NCBI RefSeq assembly: GCF_000722705.1
Contig: NZ_JPFW01000009.1
Span: 231,310-295,309 of the forward strand
DNA: 64,000 nucleotides
Direction of reading: 5' to 3'
Source of the DNA: Streptococcus mitis
GTDB lineage: Bacteria; Bacillota; Bacilli; Lactobacillales; Streptococcaceae
Every line of letters begins with the position of its first letter. Position 1 is the stretch's first letter. Under the pieces are notes generated by a model. It saw only the letters and a program-made list of their open reading frames with translations. It searched no databases and was not told the origin of the DNA. The translations under genes and the position numbers were made by a program. Below are positions 35,221 to 44,846 of this stretch, piece after piece.

Positions 35221-36555
35221 CTATACTTCTATCTCTAAGACTTGTTTAAATATAAAATTAGAACTTGTGGTTTTTAGAATGATATTTGGATATTTTGTCA
35301 AAATACTATTAACATTAGACAAACCAACTCCTCTATTCTGCCCTTTAGATGACATTCCTCTCTCAAATATTTTTGTAACATCAATCTCTCCATCTCGAGT
35401 AGGATTTTGGATAATCAAAACTTGCTTATTACTTCTACTATCTTCAAAAAAACAAACACTTAGAGGTTCCTCGACAGTGGTGCTTACAGCAGCCTCTATC
35501 GCATTGTCTAGCAATATAGAAACAACTGTCAAAAAATCAATTTCCTCAATCTTTTTGATAGCAATTGGTTTTTCTATTTCTAAAGAAACTGGCACTAGTA
35601 AACTCTGAGCCTCGGATAATTTTGAGATTAATAGACTCTTTAACGATAAATCCTCTATATTTCTCAATCTCACTACATCAAATTTTGTATCTTGTAAACT
35701 TTTTCCCGATTCTTTCAGGACTCTATCATAAATTTGAGCAACCAAATTAATATCTTTTCGGTCTATTCCTATCTTCAAACTTGTTAAGATATTTGCATAA
35801 TCATGCCTAAAACTTCTAACCTCTTGATAAAGCCCTTCTACTTGTTTACTATAGCTAGTAAGATTTTGAAGTTGAATCTCTTTTTGTAGTACTAAATCTT
35901 TTTGCAATTCCTCACGTACATTTCTGTCCAATATATTGACAAAATAGATAAATAAAAAGAAATAGATTGCAGTTATAGCTCCTTGATAGTGATTTATAGA
36001 TAAATTCAGACTGTTTTTAATGTAACCAATAAAAGGAACCAAGATAAAATAACCCAACATTGCAGTATTAGCAATCCTCATTATTCTATCTAGATTTTTA
36101 TCCAACACTTTACTTCTTAAATAGCTAAAATCATACTGAAAAACTTTTATTATAAGCAAAGATAGAAGACCTGCTAAAATTGAGAAAATTGTAGCATCGT
36201 AATAAGCATATATGTCTGTTAAACTAGCAAAATTAGGAATAATAAAATCAACAAAAAAATCATAGATAATCGACCAAAATGTGATAGGAAACAGAGCATA
36301 AAAAAGTGGCGATGTTATACTATATTTATGTTTATCCAAGAAAAATGTGTAGGTAATAAAAAAGATGGGATAATCTAATACTGTAATAACAACAGGAATA
36401 TATAACATTTTAATCAAGATTATAAGTAAAAACTCTAATAAAAAATAGAAAAGCAGTAACCCTAAAAATCTCTTTATAGTCAATTGATAGCCATAAATTT
36501 TTGCATGAAGAAATAAAAGTATGTAAAAATTCAAAGATACTAATACAAAAGACAT
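35221..36555 (-). CDS. Sensor histidine kinase, BlpH/ComD (HPK10) type
   Basis: The 444-residue protein has six N-terminal membrane spans (to about 210), a coiled linker and an HPK10 kinase core. The phosphoacceptor is in SFRHDYANIL (H near 254), the N-box is LLDNAIEAA and the G-box RGVGLSN. This class senses exported peptide pheromones in streptococci. AGGAG precedes the ATG three bases after the response regulator stop. No double-glycine pheromone gene is visible beside it, unlike ComC-ComD or BlpC-BlpH. Confidence 0.88.
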   Translation of the reverse strand: MSFVLVSLNFYILLFLHAKIYGYQLTIKRFLGLLLFYFLLEFLLIILIKMLYIPVVITVLDYPIFFITYTFFLDKHKYSITSPLFYALFPITFWSIIYDFFVDFIIPNFASLTDIYAYYDATIFSILAGLLSLLIIKVFQYDFSYLRSKVLDKNLDRIMRIANTAMLGYFILVPFIGYIKNSLNLSINHYQGAITAIYFFLFIYFVNILDRNVREELQKDLVLQKEIQLQNLTSYSKQVEGLYQEVRSFRHDYANILTSLKIGIDRKDINLVAQIYDRVLKESGKSLQDTKFDVVRLRNIEDLSLKSLLISKLSEAQSLLVPVSLEIEKPIAIKKIEEIDFLTVVSILLDNAIEAAVSTTVEEPLSVCFFEDSRSNKQVLIIQNPTRDGEIDVTKIFERGMSSKGQNRGVGLSNVNSILTKYPNIILKTTSSNFIFKQVLEIEV

Positions 36556-36558
36556 TTA

Positions 36559-37308
36559 CTACTCCTTACTATCATGTAAATCTTTAACTATGGTCAGCAA
36601 TGCCCTCATTTTTAACCTAGATACTAGGCAACTTGCACCATTCTTCAAATAGACTAGTTTTTCTTCCTTATCTATTGAAGAGATATTATAAGGATTCACA
36701 ATAAAAGAACGATGACACTGAATCAATCTTGGTTCTTGCTTCAATATATCAGAAATTTTACCGTAAAACTCTATTCTTTCTCTCATAGAATAAAGAACCA
36801 GTTTATGAGGAATCATTGACGTTTCTATATAAAGCAAATCCGAAAACGGAACCTGAACGAGCGCCTTAGAATTTGTAAACAAAAAAGAATCTTCACTCAT
36901 TAGTTGATGTTTATTCTTGTAAACATAAGTGATTGCCCTTTCCACACGTTCCTTAAAAGCACTTTCAGGTAATTCCTTATCAATAAAATCTAAAGCTGAT
37001 ACTTGATATTGAAAACTAACCGGCATAAACTCTGAATGAGTTGTTACAAAAACAATGACTGCATTCGGATCTCTATCTCTGATTTCTAAAGCAATATCTA
37101 GCCCTTTTCTAACATCGTTTTTAATTTCAATATCCAGAAAGAAAAGTTGATGACTTCCACGTTCAATCATATCTTCTAATAATTGATTCGGTTTGCCATA
37201 AACATCACAGTGCTTTACTTCCCAATTATTCTTCTCTAAAATATCATGCACCAGATTTTCCATCCTAGTTTGCTGTACAAAATCATCCTCTAATATAAAG
37301 ATATTCAT
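36559..37308 (-). CDS. LytTR response regulator, BlpR/ComE type
   Basis: The receiver domain has the acidic pocket (ILEDD at residues 5-9) and phosphoacceptor aspartate in LFFLDIEIKND (about residue 58). The C-terminal LytTR domain runs from about 148, including IQCHRSFIVNPYNI. I start at MNIFILEDD, whose ATG overlaps the BlpS-like stop by four bases (ATGA). It would bind paired direct repeats before target promoters. No clear pair 21-22 bases apart is seen in front of this operon. Confidence 0.9.
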   Translation of the reverse strand: MNIFILEDDFVQQTRMENLVHDILEKNNWEVKHCDVYGKPNQLLEDMIERGSHQLFFLDIEIKNDVRKGLDIALEIRDRDPNAVIVFVTTHSEFMPVSFQYQVSALDFIDKELPESAFKERVERAITYVYKNKHQLMSEDSFLFTNSKALVQVPFSDLLYIETSMIPHKLVLYSMRERIEFYGKISDILKQEPRLIQCHRSFIVNPYNISSIDKEEKLVYLKNGASCLVSRLKMRALLTIVKDLHDSKE

Positions 37309-37652
37309 CTCTCGTCTCCTTTTGTATTTAACCATCTTTCTTTTAGAGTTTTAAAATATCTTCTAGAGCAGATAATATCTGATACTCTTTCATCCATAAA
37401 TAAAATCGTTTTCGTTTCATACTTTAATCCCATTACTTTGGATAAGTTAACAAGAAACTTCCTATGACACCTAAACAATTTACCCAGACTTATTTCCTCA
37501 ACTTTTGCTAGACTCATATACTTCTCAAATACTCCATCAGCTGTAATAAAAATAACAGCATGTGCCTTCGTCGGATGTGTTGTCACATAGTAAACCTTAG
37601 AATGAAGCACTTTAACAACTGCTCCATCTTGGTTTAAAATATATTCTTGCAT
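37305..37652 (-). CDS. Stand-alone LytTR DNA-binding protein, BlpS-like
   Basis: The 115-residue product is a LytTR domain only (KLFRCHRKFLVNLSKVMGL), lacking a receiver, as in BlpS of the pneumococcal blp locus. It precedes the response regulator and kinase genes in the same S-R-H order. AGGAGG precedes the ATG. It probably modulates the same promoters as the response regulator. Confidence 0.85.
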   Translation of the reverse strand: MQEYILNQDGAVVKVLHSKVYYVTTHPTKAHAVIFITADGVFEKYMSLAKVEEISLGKLFRCHRKFLVNLSKVMGLKYETKTILFMDERVSDIICSRRYFKTLKERWLNTKGDER

Positions 37653-37829
37653 ATTTTTCCTCCTTACTCCCCTATATCATATCAAAACTAATATCCTATG
37701 ATGGAAAAAATCTTAAAAGGTATCTAAGTTATCATCAATGGTTATTTTCAACATTCCATGCTAAAATTTATACAATCTAAGATTTCGGTATCTTCTATCG
37801 AATGTCTTTGATATAGCAAGAGGGGAAAT

Positions 37830-38216
37830 ATGGATACAATTCAAATTCTACATTTTTCATTATTAGAATACATCATCGCACATAATATCAATTCTTATAT
37901 TAAAGAAAACATATCAACAAAAACTAGAATTATAGACTCTAGGCATATCATCTATTCCTATAACACTACTACCTATTTTATCATAAAATCAATGTTTTTA
38001 TCTTCAAATACAATGTATTCTTATATAGAAGATATACGACTCCGTTCTGAATTTGCCAATATTATCATCATAGGAAGTTACATTGATTATGATAAACTTT
38101 TCCGTAGTCATTACAAAATATTCGGTGTCATTGATACAGCTAGAAATCATTCTTTACAATCTATACGACAAGAAATTCACTCATATTTAGATGGTATTTA
38201 TAACAACCTAAAATAA
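37830..38216 (+). CDS. 128-residue protein divergent from the Blp-like operon
   Basis: GAGGGG precedes the ATG. The product has no signal peptide. The C-terminal half (FANIIIIGSYIDYDKLF, HYKIFGVIDTARNHS) alternates strands and helices in a receiver-like or Rossmann-like way. I do not recognise the family. A protein called BlpT stands next to blpS in pneumococcus and has about this size, but I cannot confirm the relation. Confidence 0.6.
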   Translation: MDTIQILHFSLLEYIIAHNINSYIKENISTKTRIIDSRHIIYSYNTTTYFIIKSMFLSSNTMYSYIEDIRLRSEFANIIIIGSYIDYDKLFRSHYKIFGVIDTARNHSLQSIRQEIHSYLDGIYNNLK

Positions 38217-38271
38217 ATTAGGCTCGATAGTCTTTATACATTTCCTCAACATACATGGCTTCAAAAACTTC

Positions 38272-38316
38272 CAAAAAAATCACTACCTCCCCTAGAGAAC
38301 TAAGGAAGGCAGTGAT
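38272..38316 (-). terminator. Terminator of the N-glycan transporter operon
   Basis: On the minus strand an imperfect stem beginning ATCACTGCC and closing GGTAGTGAT is followed by seven T residues, 45 bases after the lipoprotein stop. Confidence 0.8.
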
Positions 38317-38360
38317 CACATTTTTAGGAATTAGGAATGAATACACGAAATCAATTGATC

Positions 38361-39842
38361 TTATGATTTTTTGTTTTTCAAGAATTCATCGTATTGTTTT
38401 TGCATTTCGTTCAATACTTTATCGTAGGCACCTTCAGATTTCAATTTTTCCATCAATTCTGGAATAGCTTTGTCTGGGTCTACAGTACCAGTGTTGATAG
38501 CTGTATCGAATTGTTGCATTGTGTTAGAGATTGCTGAGATTTCAGATTTCACATTGTCAGTGTTAAAGATGAATCCAAGCGCTGGAGATTCTTTAGCTTC
38601 AGCCAATTGTTTCTTAGAGTCTGCGATTTGTTGGTCTGTAACGTTTTCGTTGATGTAAAGGATCCAGTTGTTACCAGTGTTCCATCCACCCATGTGAGTG
38701 TTTCCTTTGTAGCCATCAAGGACTTTAACACGGTTTTCTTTACCTGCAAGTTTTTCCCAGTTCTTGCCTTCTGGACCGTAAACAAGACCGTTCAAGAGTT
38801 CTGCGTTAGTGTTCAAGAGATTCAACACTTCCATTGATTTTTCTTTGTTCTTAGAGTTGTTTGAGATGACAAAGTTAGCAACTTGTGTTGTTTGGTTTTT
38901 CTTGATGAAGTTAGTGATTGGTTTGATTTGGATATCTTTATTCGCAACACGTGAAAGCAAGCTGTTACCGTAGTCAGCTGGTCCTACTGTTTCTTCACGA
39001 ACGAACCAAGTATCTTGTTGAAGGTCAAATGAAGTATCGCTTGTTGCTACGTCTTTTGGAATGTAGCCAGCTTCATAGAATTTGTGAAGAGTCTTCAAGT
39101 GTTCTTTAAAACGAGGTACTTCATAACGGTTTACGATCTTAGTAGTGTCTCCTTCAAGGTCGATAACGAATGGAAGTCCGTTTGGAACTGGATAGTCGAA
39201 GTTATCAGATGGAATGAAGTTCTTAGTAACTGCAAATGGCACTACATCTGGAGCTTTTTCTTTGATTTGTTTCAAGACTGGTTCAAGTGTTTCGTATGAA
39301 GTGACACCTGAAATATCGATACCGTATTTAGCAAGGAGAGTTCCGTTGAAGGCAAAGTTTTGAGATGATGCAACGTTGGCTGCAACTGGAACTGCGTAAA
39401 TTTTACCGTTAATGCTGTTACCTTTGATGTAAGCTGGGTCAAGTGCTTTGTAAAGCTCTGCTCCTTCTTTCTTATACAAGTCAGTCAAGTCAGCATAAGC
39501 ACCTTTTTGAGCATTTACGACATAGTTAGATGCAAAGGCGATATCATAGTTTTCACCAGATGATGTGATAACTGACATTTTCTTATCATAGTCACCCCAT
39601 CCAAGATATTGGATATCCAATTTAGCACCAACTTTTTCTCCGATGATTTTGTTAGCATTTTCTAGCAATTCATCCAAGTTATCTGGTTTGTCCCCGATTT
39701 GGTACATTTTGATAACAGGTTTTTCACCTGAAGCTGAGTCAGCAGCTTTTTTGTTACCTGAAAGGTTTCCACAAGCAGCAAGACCAGCAGCCAAAGCGAC
39801 TACGCTAGCAGATGCAAAAGCATATTTTTTCCAGTTTTTCAT
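38361..39842 (-). CDS. ngtS: N-glycan ABC transporter substrate-binding lipoprotein (NgtS-like)
   Basis: The 493-residue precursor has a lipoprotein signal peptide with lipobox LAAC (cysteine near residue 24). The body is a large extracytoplasmic solute-binding protein (PVIKMYQIGDKPDNLDELL) of the CUT1 sugar family. I start at MKNWKKY with AAGGAG upstream. The pneumococcal counterpart NgtS binds processed host N-glycan and feeds the mannosidase/hexosaminidase set that is encoded right beside it here. No ATPase gene is present, so the shared ATPase MsmK is expected to energise it. Confidence 0.85.
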   Translation of the reverse strand: MKNWKKYAFASASVVALAAGLAACGNLSGNKKAADSASGEKPVIKMYQIGDKPDNLDELLENANKIIGEKVGAKLDIQYLGWGDYDKKMSVITSSGENYDIAFASNYVVNAQKGAYADLTDLYKKEGAELYKALDPAYIKGNSINGKIYAVPVAANVASSQNFAFNGTLLAKYGIDISGVTSYETLEPVLKQIKEKAPDVVPFAVTKNFIPSDNFDYPVPNGLPFVIDLEGDTTKIVNRYEVPRFKEHLKTLHKFYEAGYIPKDVATSDTSFDLQQDTWFVREETVGPADYGNSLLSRVANKDIQIKPITNFIKKNQTTQVANFVISNNSKNKEKSMEVLNLLNTNAELLNGLVYGPEGKNWEKLAGKENRVKVLDGYKGNTHMGGWNTGNNWILYINENVTDQQIADSKKQLAEAKESPALGFIFNTDNVKSEISAISNTMQQFDTAINTGTVDPDKAIPELMEKLKSEGAYDKVLNEMQKQYDEFLKNKKS

Positions 39843-39945
39843 GACAAAAACTCCTTTTTTTATTTTTAAACTTATAAACAATGTAATGATCTTAACTTCA
39901 CACAAGGGAAGTTGGGAACTGAGAAATGTTTTTTCTCAACAAGCA

Positions 39946-40868
39946 CTATTCTTTCACACCACCGATAGTCAAACCTTTTACAAAGTAGCGTTGGAAGAAT
40001 GGATATAGAATCGCGATTGGAAGGGTTGCGACCACAACCATGGCCATACGTCCTGTTTCTTTCGGTAGAGCAACGCCCAGTTGACCAGATAGACCGACTG
40101 CTTTGGCGATGTAGTCCATATTTTGCTGGATTTGCATGAGTAAATATTGCAATGGATACAAGTTGTCACTCTTGATATAAAGAAGGGCGTTGAACCAGTC
40201 ATTCCAGAAACCAAGAGCTGTTAAGAGCGTGATGGTTGCGATACCTGGTAGTGACAATGGCAAACAGATTTGGAAGAAGATCCGGGCCTCACTAGCACCA
40301 TCGATACGAGCGGATTCTAGAATAGCTTCTGGAATGGTCTTCTTGAAGAAGGAACGCATCAAGATGATGTTAAATGGTGAGAGAAGCATTGGAACAATCA
40401 AGGCCCAAACTGTATCACCAAGTTGAAGTAAACGAGTTACCACGATATAGCCTGGTACCAAACCAGCGTTGAACAACATACTAAGAAGGGCAAAAATCGT
40501 AAAGAATCTGCGATACTTAAAGGTTGTCCGTGAAATAGCGTAGGCATAAGTTGTTGTGATAAAAACGTTTGTGATAGTTCCCACCACTGTTACAAAGACT
40601 GAGATGAAGAGGGCTTGGAGGATTTTATCCTTAAACTGTGCCAAGAACTCAAAACCGTCTAATCCAAATTGGGATGGGAAGAAGCTATAGCCATTTTGGA
40701 GGATACTCTTTTCATCTGTCACCGAAATAACGATAACGAAGACAAATGGTAGGATACAAGATAGGGCGATCAAACCTGAAATGATACTGAAGAAGATATC
40801 TGCTTTCTTACTGAAGGAGTGAATGCCGACATTATCAATTTTTTCTTTTTAATTTTCTTTTCTGCCAT
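39946..40868 (-). pseudogene. ngtP2: ABC transporter permease (NgtP2-like), frameshifted near the start
   Basis: From about codon 12 to the end the frame encodes an intact CUT1 permease of the AraQ/LplC type with six spans and the EAA-loop ESARIDGASEARIFFQICLP. The natural ATG with ribosome binding site is at 40868 (MAEKKIKK...), but the A5-G-A6 tract at 40839-40850 lacks one A. The ATG frame therefore leaves the permease frame and stops within about 33 codons. In the permease frame the first possible start is a TTG at 40773 inside the first span. It may be a null allele, a phase-variable or slippage-rescued gene, or a sequencing error. P1/P2 naming is tentative. Confidence 0.8.
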
Positions 40869-40881
40869 ATTCTCCTCCTTT

Positions 40882-41811
40882 CTAGAACAAGGCTGAGTTT
40901 GGATCAACTCGTCTTGCAAGTAAGTTTGATAGGATAACCAAAAGCAAACCGACTACTGATTGGTAGAGACCTGCCGCTGAAGCCATGCCGATATCCGCTG
41001 TCTGAGTCAAACCGTTATAAACATAAACGTCCAAGACGTTGGTTACGTTGTAAAGCTGACCAGCATTGTGGGGGATTTGGTAGAAGAGACCGAAGTCTGC
41101 ACGGAAGATATTTCCGACTGCAAGGATGGTCAATACAGTTACCAATGGTGTCAACTGCGGAATGGTTACATTGCGGATTCGTTGCCATTTGCTGGCCCCG
41201 TCAACTGTTGCTGCTTCGTAATAGGTTGGATCAATTCCCATAATCGTCGCATAGTACATGACACTGCTATATCCAAAGCCTTTCCAGATACCTAGGAAAA
41301 GTAGGAGATATGGCCAGATACCCAAGTCAGCATAGAAATTGATTTCCTTCATTCCGATAGATTCTAGGAAATGGTTGAAGACCCCTTTATCGATGTTTAG
41401 GAAGGCATCTGTAAAGAAACTGATGATAACCCAAGACAAGAAGTAAGGAAACAACATAGAAGTTTGGAAAATCTTAACCATTCTCTTAGAACGGAGTTCA
41501 CTGAGGATGATGGCAATCCCTACAGATACAATCAAACCGATAAAGATAAAGCCTAGATTGTAGAGGACAGTATTTCGTGTGATAATAAAGGCGTCTTTTG
41601 AACTAAACAAGAATCTGAAATTATCGAGTCCGACCCATTTACTATTCATGATACTATCTATGAAACCATTACTGGTCATGTGGTAGTCTTTGAAGGCAAC
41701 CACGTTCCCAAATACTGGAATGTAGAAGAATAGAATCAACCAGAGTGCCCCTGGTAAAACCATCAAGAGAAAGATCCAGTTGTCTCTCAAGGTTTTTGAA
41801 AACTTATTCAT
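40882..41811 (-). CDS. ngtP1: N-glycan ABC transporter permease (NgtP1-like)
   Basis: The 309-residue protein has six membrane spans and the permease EAA-loop EAATVDGASKWQRIRNVTIPQL (quoted here in its first part, EAATVDGASKWQRI). This is the LplB/UgpA-type partner of the second permease. GGGAGG precedes the ATG. It is the first gene of the transporter operon, driven by a promoter with a cre site at its start point. P1/P2 naming is tentative. Confidence 0.88.
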   Translation of the reverse strand: MNKFSKTLRDNWIFLLMVLPGALWLILFFYIPVFGNVVAFKDYHMTSNGFIDSIMNSKWVGLDNFRFLFSSKDAFIITRNTVLYNLGFIFIGLIVSVGIAIILSELRSKRMVKIFQTSMLFPYFLSWVIISFFTDAFLNIDKGVFNHFLESIGMKEINFYADLGIWPYLLLFLGIWKGFGYSSVMYYATIMGIDPTYYEAATVDGASKWQRIRNVTIPQLTPLVTVLTILAVGNIFRADFGLFYQIPHNAGQLYNVTNVLDVYVYNGLTQTADIGMASAAGLYQSVVGLLLVILSNLLARRVDPNSALF

Positions 41812-41874
41812 AATTTCCTCCCTTTTTTATTTTGATATCCATCTAAAAATTCCTTTTTAGACTTTTGATAACGA

Positions 41875-41900
41875 TTACATTATTAGTATACTCCTATTTA
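41875..41900 (-). promoter_or_regulatory. -10 box and overlapping cre site of the N-glycan transporter operon
   Basis: The -10 is TATACT (41895-41900, minus strand). Directly downstream, 41875-41889 reads TTGATAACGATTACA on the plus strand, which fits the CcpA consensus with one mismatch. CcpA bound there would block initiation when glucose is present. Confidence 0.65.
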
Positions 41901-41925
41901 CAGGTTAGGTTAAGCTACTAATCAT

Positions 41926-41957
41926 AGAAAAAACTCCACAAATTATTTTATGTGGAG
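41926..41957 (-). terminator. Terminator of the ROK-GH20 unit
   Basis: Perfect 8-bp stem ACTCCACA/TGTGGAGT followed by six T residues on the minus strand. A small TGTTTC/GAAACA hairpin (41975-41990) precedes it. Confidence 0.88.
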
Positions 41958-42019
41958 TACTTTTGACGAAAGGGATGTTTCACGAGAAACACTCTTCATA
42001 AGACACAATGTTCTTGTTT

Positions 42020-43900
42020 TTAAGTCGTATAAATCGTTGAAGCTGTCGCAATAGTATGCCACTGGTTGGCTGTTGTGGCTGCGAAGTCCTTGTCTGCGTA
42101 GAAGTCTGTAAATGGTAAGATTTCCACTTCTAGCTCGTCGATGCGGTCCAGCTGACCAGCCAGATAAGCCTCGATGCGACTTTCTGCTCGCTTGATGCGT
42201 TGCAAGAGTCCGCCCATACGGATATCAACTGTATCCAAGCCAAAGACCTTGTTTTCCTTCAACCATTGGTGGCTAAAGAGGGCATGGAAGTGTTCAATTT
42301 GGCTTCTGAGTTCTGGTAATTCTTGTCTAGCAATTTCTTGCAAGCTTTCTTTATTACCTTCTTGGTAGGACTGACGAATGCGTCGTCCTACATCGACTTT
42401 GCTACTTAAAATCTGGTTCAACTGGGCCTGAGTTGCAAAGAGATAAGCATAGTTTCCTGCTTTTTCTTTAATTTCAGCAAGAATCTCAGCTGCCTGAGCG
42501 AAGTGCGGTTTGTCCTGTTCAGGTGTCATGTGTCTGTCAAGAATTGGGCAGAGAACATCCTGATAAAAGACATAGCGATTGGGATTGATGCCACTGAGAT
42601 TTCCTGGTAAATCTGGCAAGAGGTTAGCTAGGTCGATCTGCATAAAATCCTCAACGGATAGGCCTGTATTGGTCTTGAAGTGAGCAGACAAACGGTCTAG
42701 GTCATTGCGGTAACTGAGTTCTGCCCAGATTTGCAGGCTTGGTAGGATAGAGAATTGGGCAGTTTCCCCACCATTGTCCCCCCAACCCGTCACGATGACT
42801 TCTTTGATGTCATTAGCACGACAGGCTTTATTGGCTTCAAGAGCGATGAGACGGCTGAAATGGTTGTTGGGTGTGAAACCAATCCACTTCCAAGCTCCAC
42901 CTGCAAAGGCAAGGTCATGGCTAATCTTGTGATGGTTGCGGAAGTTGCGATTGTATTTTTCCTCGCTATCCTGATAATAGTCCCAGTAAACCAAGGTCAC
43001 ACGATTTTTGAGACGGTCTAGGTAGACACGCGTTTCCTCTGGAATTTCCACATCACGGTCGTACTGGCCATCTGCTGACATAAGTTTAAAGAACATATCG
43101 CTCCACATCTGGCAGTGGAAACCATATTTGTCTGCAATATCCAGCACGCGCTCCAAGTGTTGGCACATGAGGAGACTACGATCCACAACACCGTTCAGAA
43201 TCAAGTAGCGTCCCAAACCAACCAAGTGGGCTTCGTCCATCCCGATATTGACCTTGCGTGTTTGTAGCTTAGACAAAGTCACAAACATCCCGTCAATCAA
43301 ATCATAAACCTTTTCTTCACCGATAAGGAGGATGTCCTCCACATCACGGAGCTCCTGCACTTCTTTGACACACCATTTAACGAAGGCTGACAAGTGGGCC
43401 AAGGTCTGGATGCAAGGCACAAAGGTCATATCAAACTGCTGGGCATAGGTTTCGATTTCCTGCAATTCCTCAGCTGAGTAGGCTCCACGGAAATAGCCAA
43501 AGTAAGGCTGCCCCTCGATTTGATAGGTGTCTTCCATGTAGAGCTCAAAGGTTGAATAACCCATCAGAACTAAGACTTCAATCATCTGCTTAGCAGAAGC
43601 CACATTCAGCACCGCATTTCGCGAACAGTCAGCCATGTAGGCTAAATCTTCGTAAGCCGCCTGCTCCTCAATCTCTACTTTGTCACCTTCTGCTAGAGCT
43701 GTTACCAACAAGGACAAGGCACGATAGAGTTGGTGAGGTTTGCTGTAGGTCAATTGATAGTGACCATCCTCACCCTTGATAGAGATAGAGGATCGGTCAG
43801 ACTGAGCGACAACTACTTCCACATCTGGTAGAGAAATGTGCTTTTGAAGCAACTCTATAGCTTGATGTTGTTTGGAACTAAGTCCTGTAAATCTTACCAT
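42020..43900 (-). CDS. GH20 exo-beta-hexosaminidase, cytoplasmic (GH20C-like)
   Basis: The 626-residue protein lacks a signal peptide and wall anchor, unlike StrH, so it acts inside the cell. The catalytic region shows the acid pair in [12 protein letters not shown] (about residues 212-223) and WSDMFFKL. Pneumococcus has a matching cytoplasmic GH20 enzyme that removes terminal GlcNAc/GalNAc from imported glycans. AGGAGG precedes the ATG, which overlaps the end of the ROK gene by seven bases. It is the last gene of this unit. Confidence 0.88.
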   Translation of the reverse strand: MVRFTGLSSKQHQAIELLQKHISLPDVEVVVAQSDRSSISIKGEDGHYQLTYSKPHQLYRALSLLVTALAEGDKVEIEEQAAYEDLAYMADCSRNAVLNVASAKQMIEVLVLMGYSTFELYMEDTYQIEGQPYFGYFRGAYSAEELQEIETYAQQFDMTFVPCIQTLAHLSAFVKWCVKEVQELRDVEDILLIGEEKVYDLIDGMFVTLSKLQTRKVNIGMDEAHLVGLGRYLILNGVVDRSLLMCQHLERVLDIADKYGFHCQMWSDMFFKLMSADGQYDRDVEIPEETRVYLDRLKNRVTLVYWDYYQDSEEKYNRNFRNHHKISHDLAFAGGAWKWIGFTPNNHFSRLIALEANKACRANDIKEVIVTGWGDNGGETAQFSILPSLQIWAELSYRNDLDRLSAHFKTNTGLSVEDFMQIDLANLLPDLPGNLSGINPNRYVFYQDVLCPILDRHMTPEQDKPHFAQAAEILAEIKEKAGNYAYLFATQAQLNQILSSKVDVGRRIRQSYQEGNKESLQEIARQELPELRSQIEHFHALFSHQWLKENKVFGLDTVDIRMGGLLQRIKRAESRIEAYLAGQLDRIDELEVEILPFTDFYADKDFAATTANQWHTIATASTIYTT

Positions 43901-44775
43901 TGGTTTTCCTCCTGTAACCAGTTGACAAGGGCACCGTAGAGATTGGCATCTGCATGATAGGTGCAGGCTTGGATGACGGGTGTGACCGTGTATTCTTCGT
44001 AGGTATCAACAAAGTCATCAACAGCCTTCTTGACACCTTGGATGAAATCTGGATTTTGACTGATAGAGCCTCCCAGACTGATGACATCTGGGTCGATGAG
44101 ATATTGGATATTGAGCAAGCCTTGCGCCAGATTGCGGTTCATGCGCTCAATGACTTCTTGGCAAAGGGTATTACCAGCTGCGGCTTCTTGGTAAATCTTG
44201 CGACCGTCCCAGTCAGTCTGACCAGATTTTTCAATCACGTATCGCACCATATTGCCAGTTGACGCTAGTTGCGACCAGTTGTTAAGCTTTTCAGCAGGGG
44301 CAAGGGTTGTCATGTAGCCAAATTCCCCACCCAGACCGTGGCGACCTCGATGAAGTCTACCATTGATAATCATGGCTCCGCCAATCCCTGTCCCAATCAC
44401 GACACAGGCTGCATTTTCAAGCTCTGGATGAGCTAGTAGTTCACTGAGTCCAACGCAATTGGCATCATTTTCCAGATGGACAGGTAGCTGATGATGGGCA
44501 AGTGCTTCATACCAAGAAAAGCCGTGTATATAAGGGACGGCACTGAAGCCATCAATCACACCTGTCTCTTGATTGACTGCACCTGGAACACTCATAGCAA
44601 TCCCGTTATAAGCCTGCTCTGACAAGCGTTGATCTAGCCAAGCTAGTAAAATCTCCAAGTTTTCTGGTGTTGGGATACTTGTCTTATCTAGTATTTTCCC
44701 ATCAGGAGTCAGACTGGCAAACTTAATCCCAGTCCCTCCGATATCAATCGTTGCAATGGTCATTGTTTTTACCAT
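43894..44775 (-). CDS. ROK-family sugar kinase
   Basis: The 293-residue protein has the ATP-binding start [11 protein letters not shown] (about 11-21), the sugar-binding ENDANCVGL, and the ROK segment [11 protein letters not shown]. It lacks a helix-turn-helix, so it is a kinase rather than a repressor, likely acting on GlcNAc or mannose freed by the neighbouring hydrolases. The zinc-binding cysteine cluster of many ROK proteins is not present. There is no Shine-Dalgarno sequence: a terminator hairpin with its T run directly abuts the first ATG. A second ATG (MTIATIDIG) is four codons in. Confidence 0.85.
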   Translation of the reverse strand: MVKTMTIATIDIGGTGIKFASLTPDGKILDKTSIPTPENLEILLAWLDQRLSEQAYNGIAMSVPGAVNQETGVIDGFSAVPYIHGFSWYEALAHHQLPVHLENDANCVGLSELLAHPELENAACVVIGTGIGGAMIINGRLHRGRHGLGGEFGYMTTLAPAEKLNNWSQLASTGNMVRYVIEKSGQTDWDGRKIYQEAAAGNTLCQEVIERMNRNLAQGLLNIQYLIDPDVISLGGSISQNPDFIQGVKKAVDDFVDTYEEYTVTPVIQACTYHADANLYGALVNWLQEENQW

Positions 44776-44818
44776 AAAAAGGGGCGAATCAGTACTTAGT
44801 CCTCACTTTTTCGCCCCT
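44776..44818 (-). terminator. Hairpin terminator whose T run abuts the ROK start codon
   Basis: Arms AGGGGCGA/TCGCCCCT with a ~26-base loop; five T residues on the minus strand end exactly at the ATG of the ROK gene. It follows the GH38 gene by 28 bases and would limit readthrough into ROK-GH20. Confidence 0.8.
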
Positions 44819-44846
44819 CCTTTCTTTTTATGTTTACTTTTTGAAA

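Noticed and set aside
35162-35608. Plus-strand frame starting MVKIKLDKD opposite the kinase gene end
   Set aside because: Most of it is antisense to the conserved kinase core, and it lacks a ribosome binding site.
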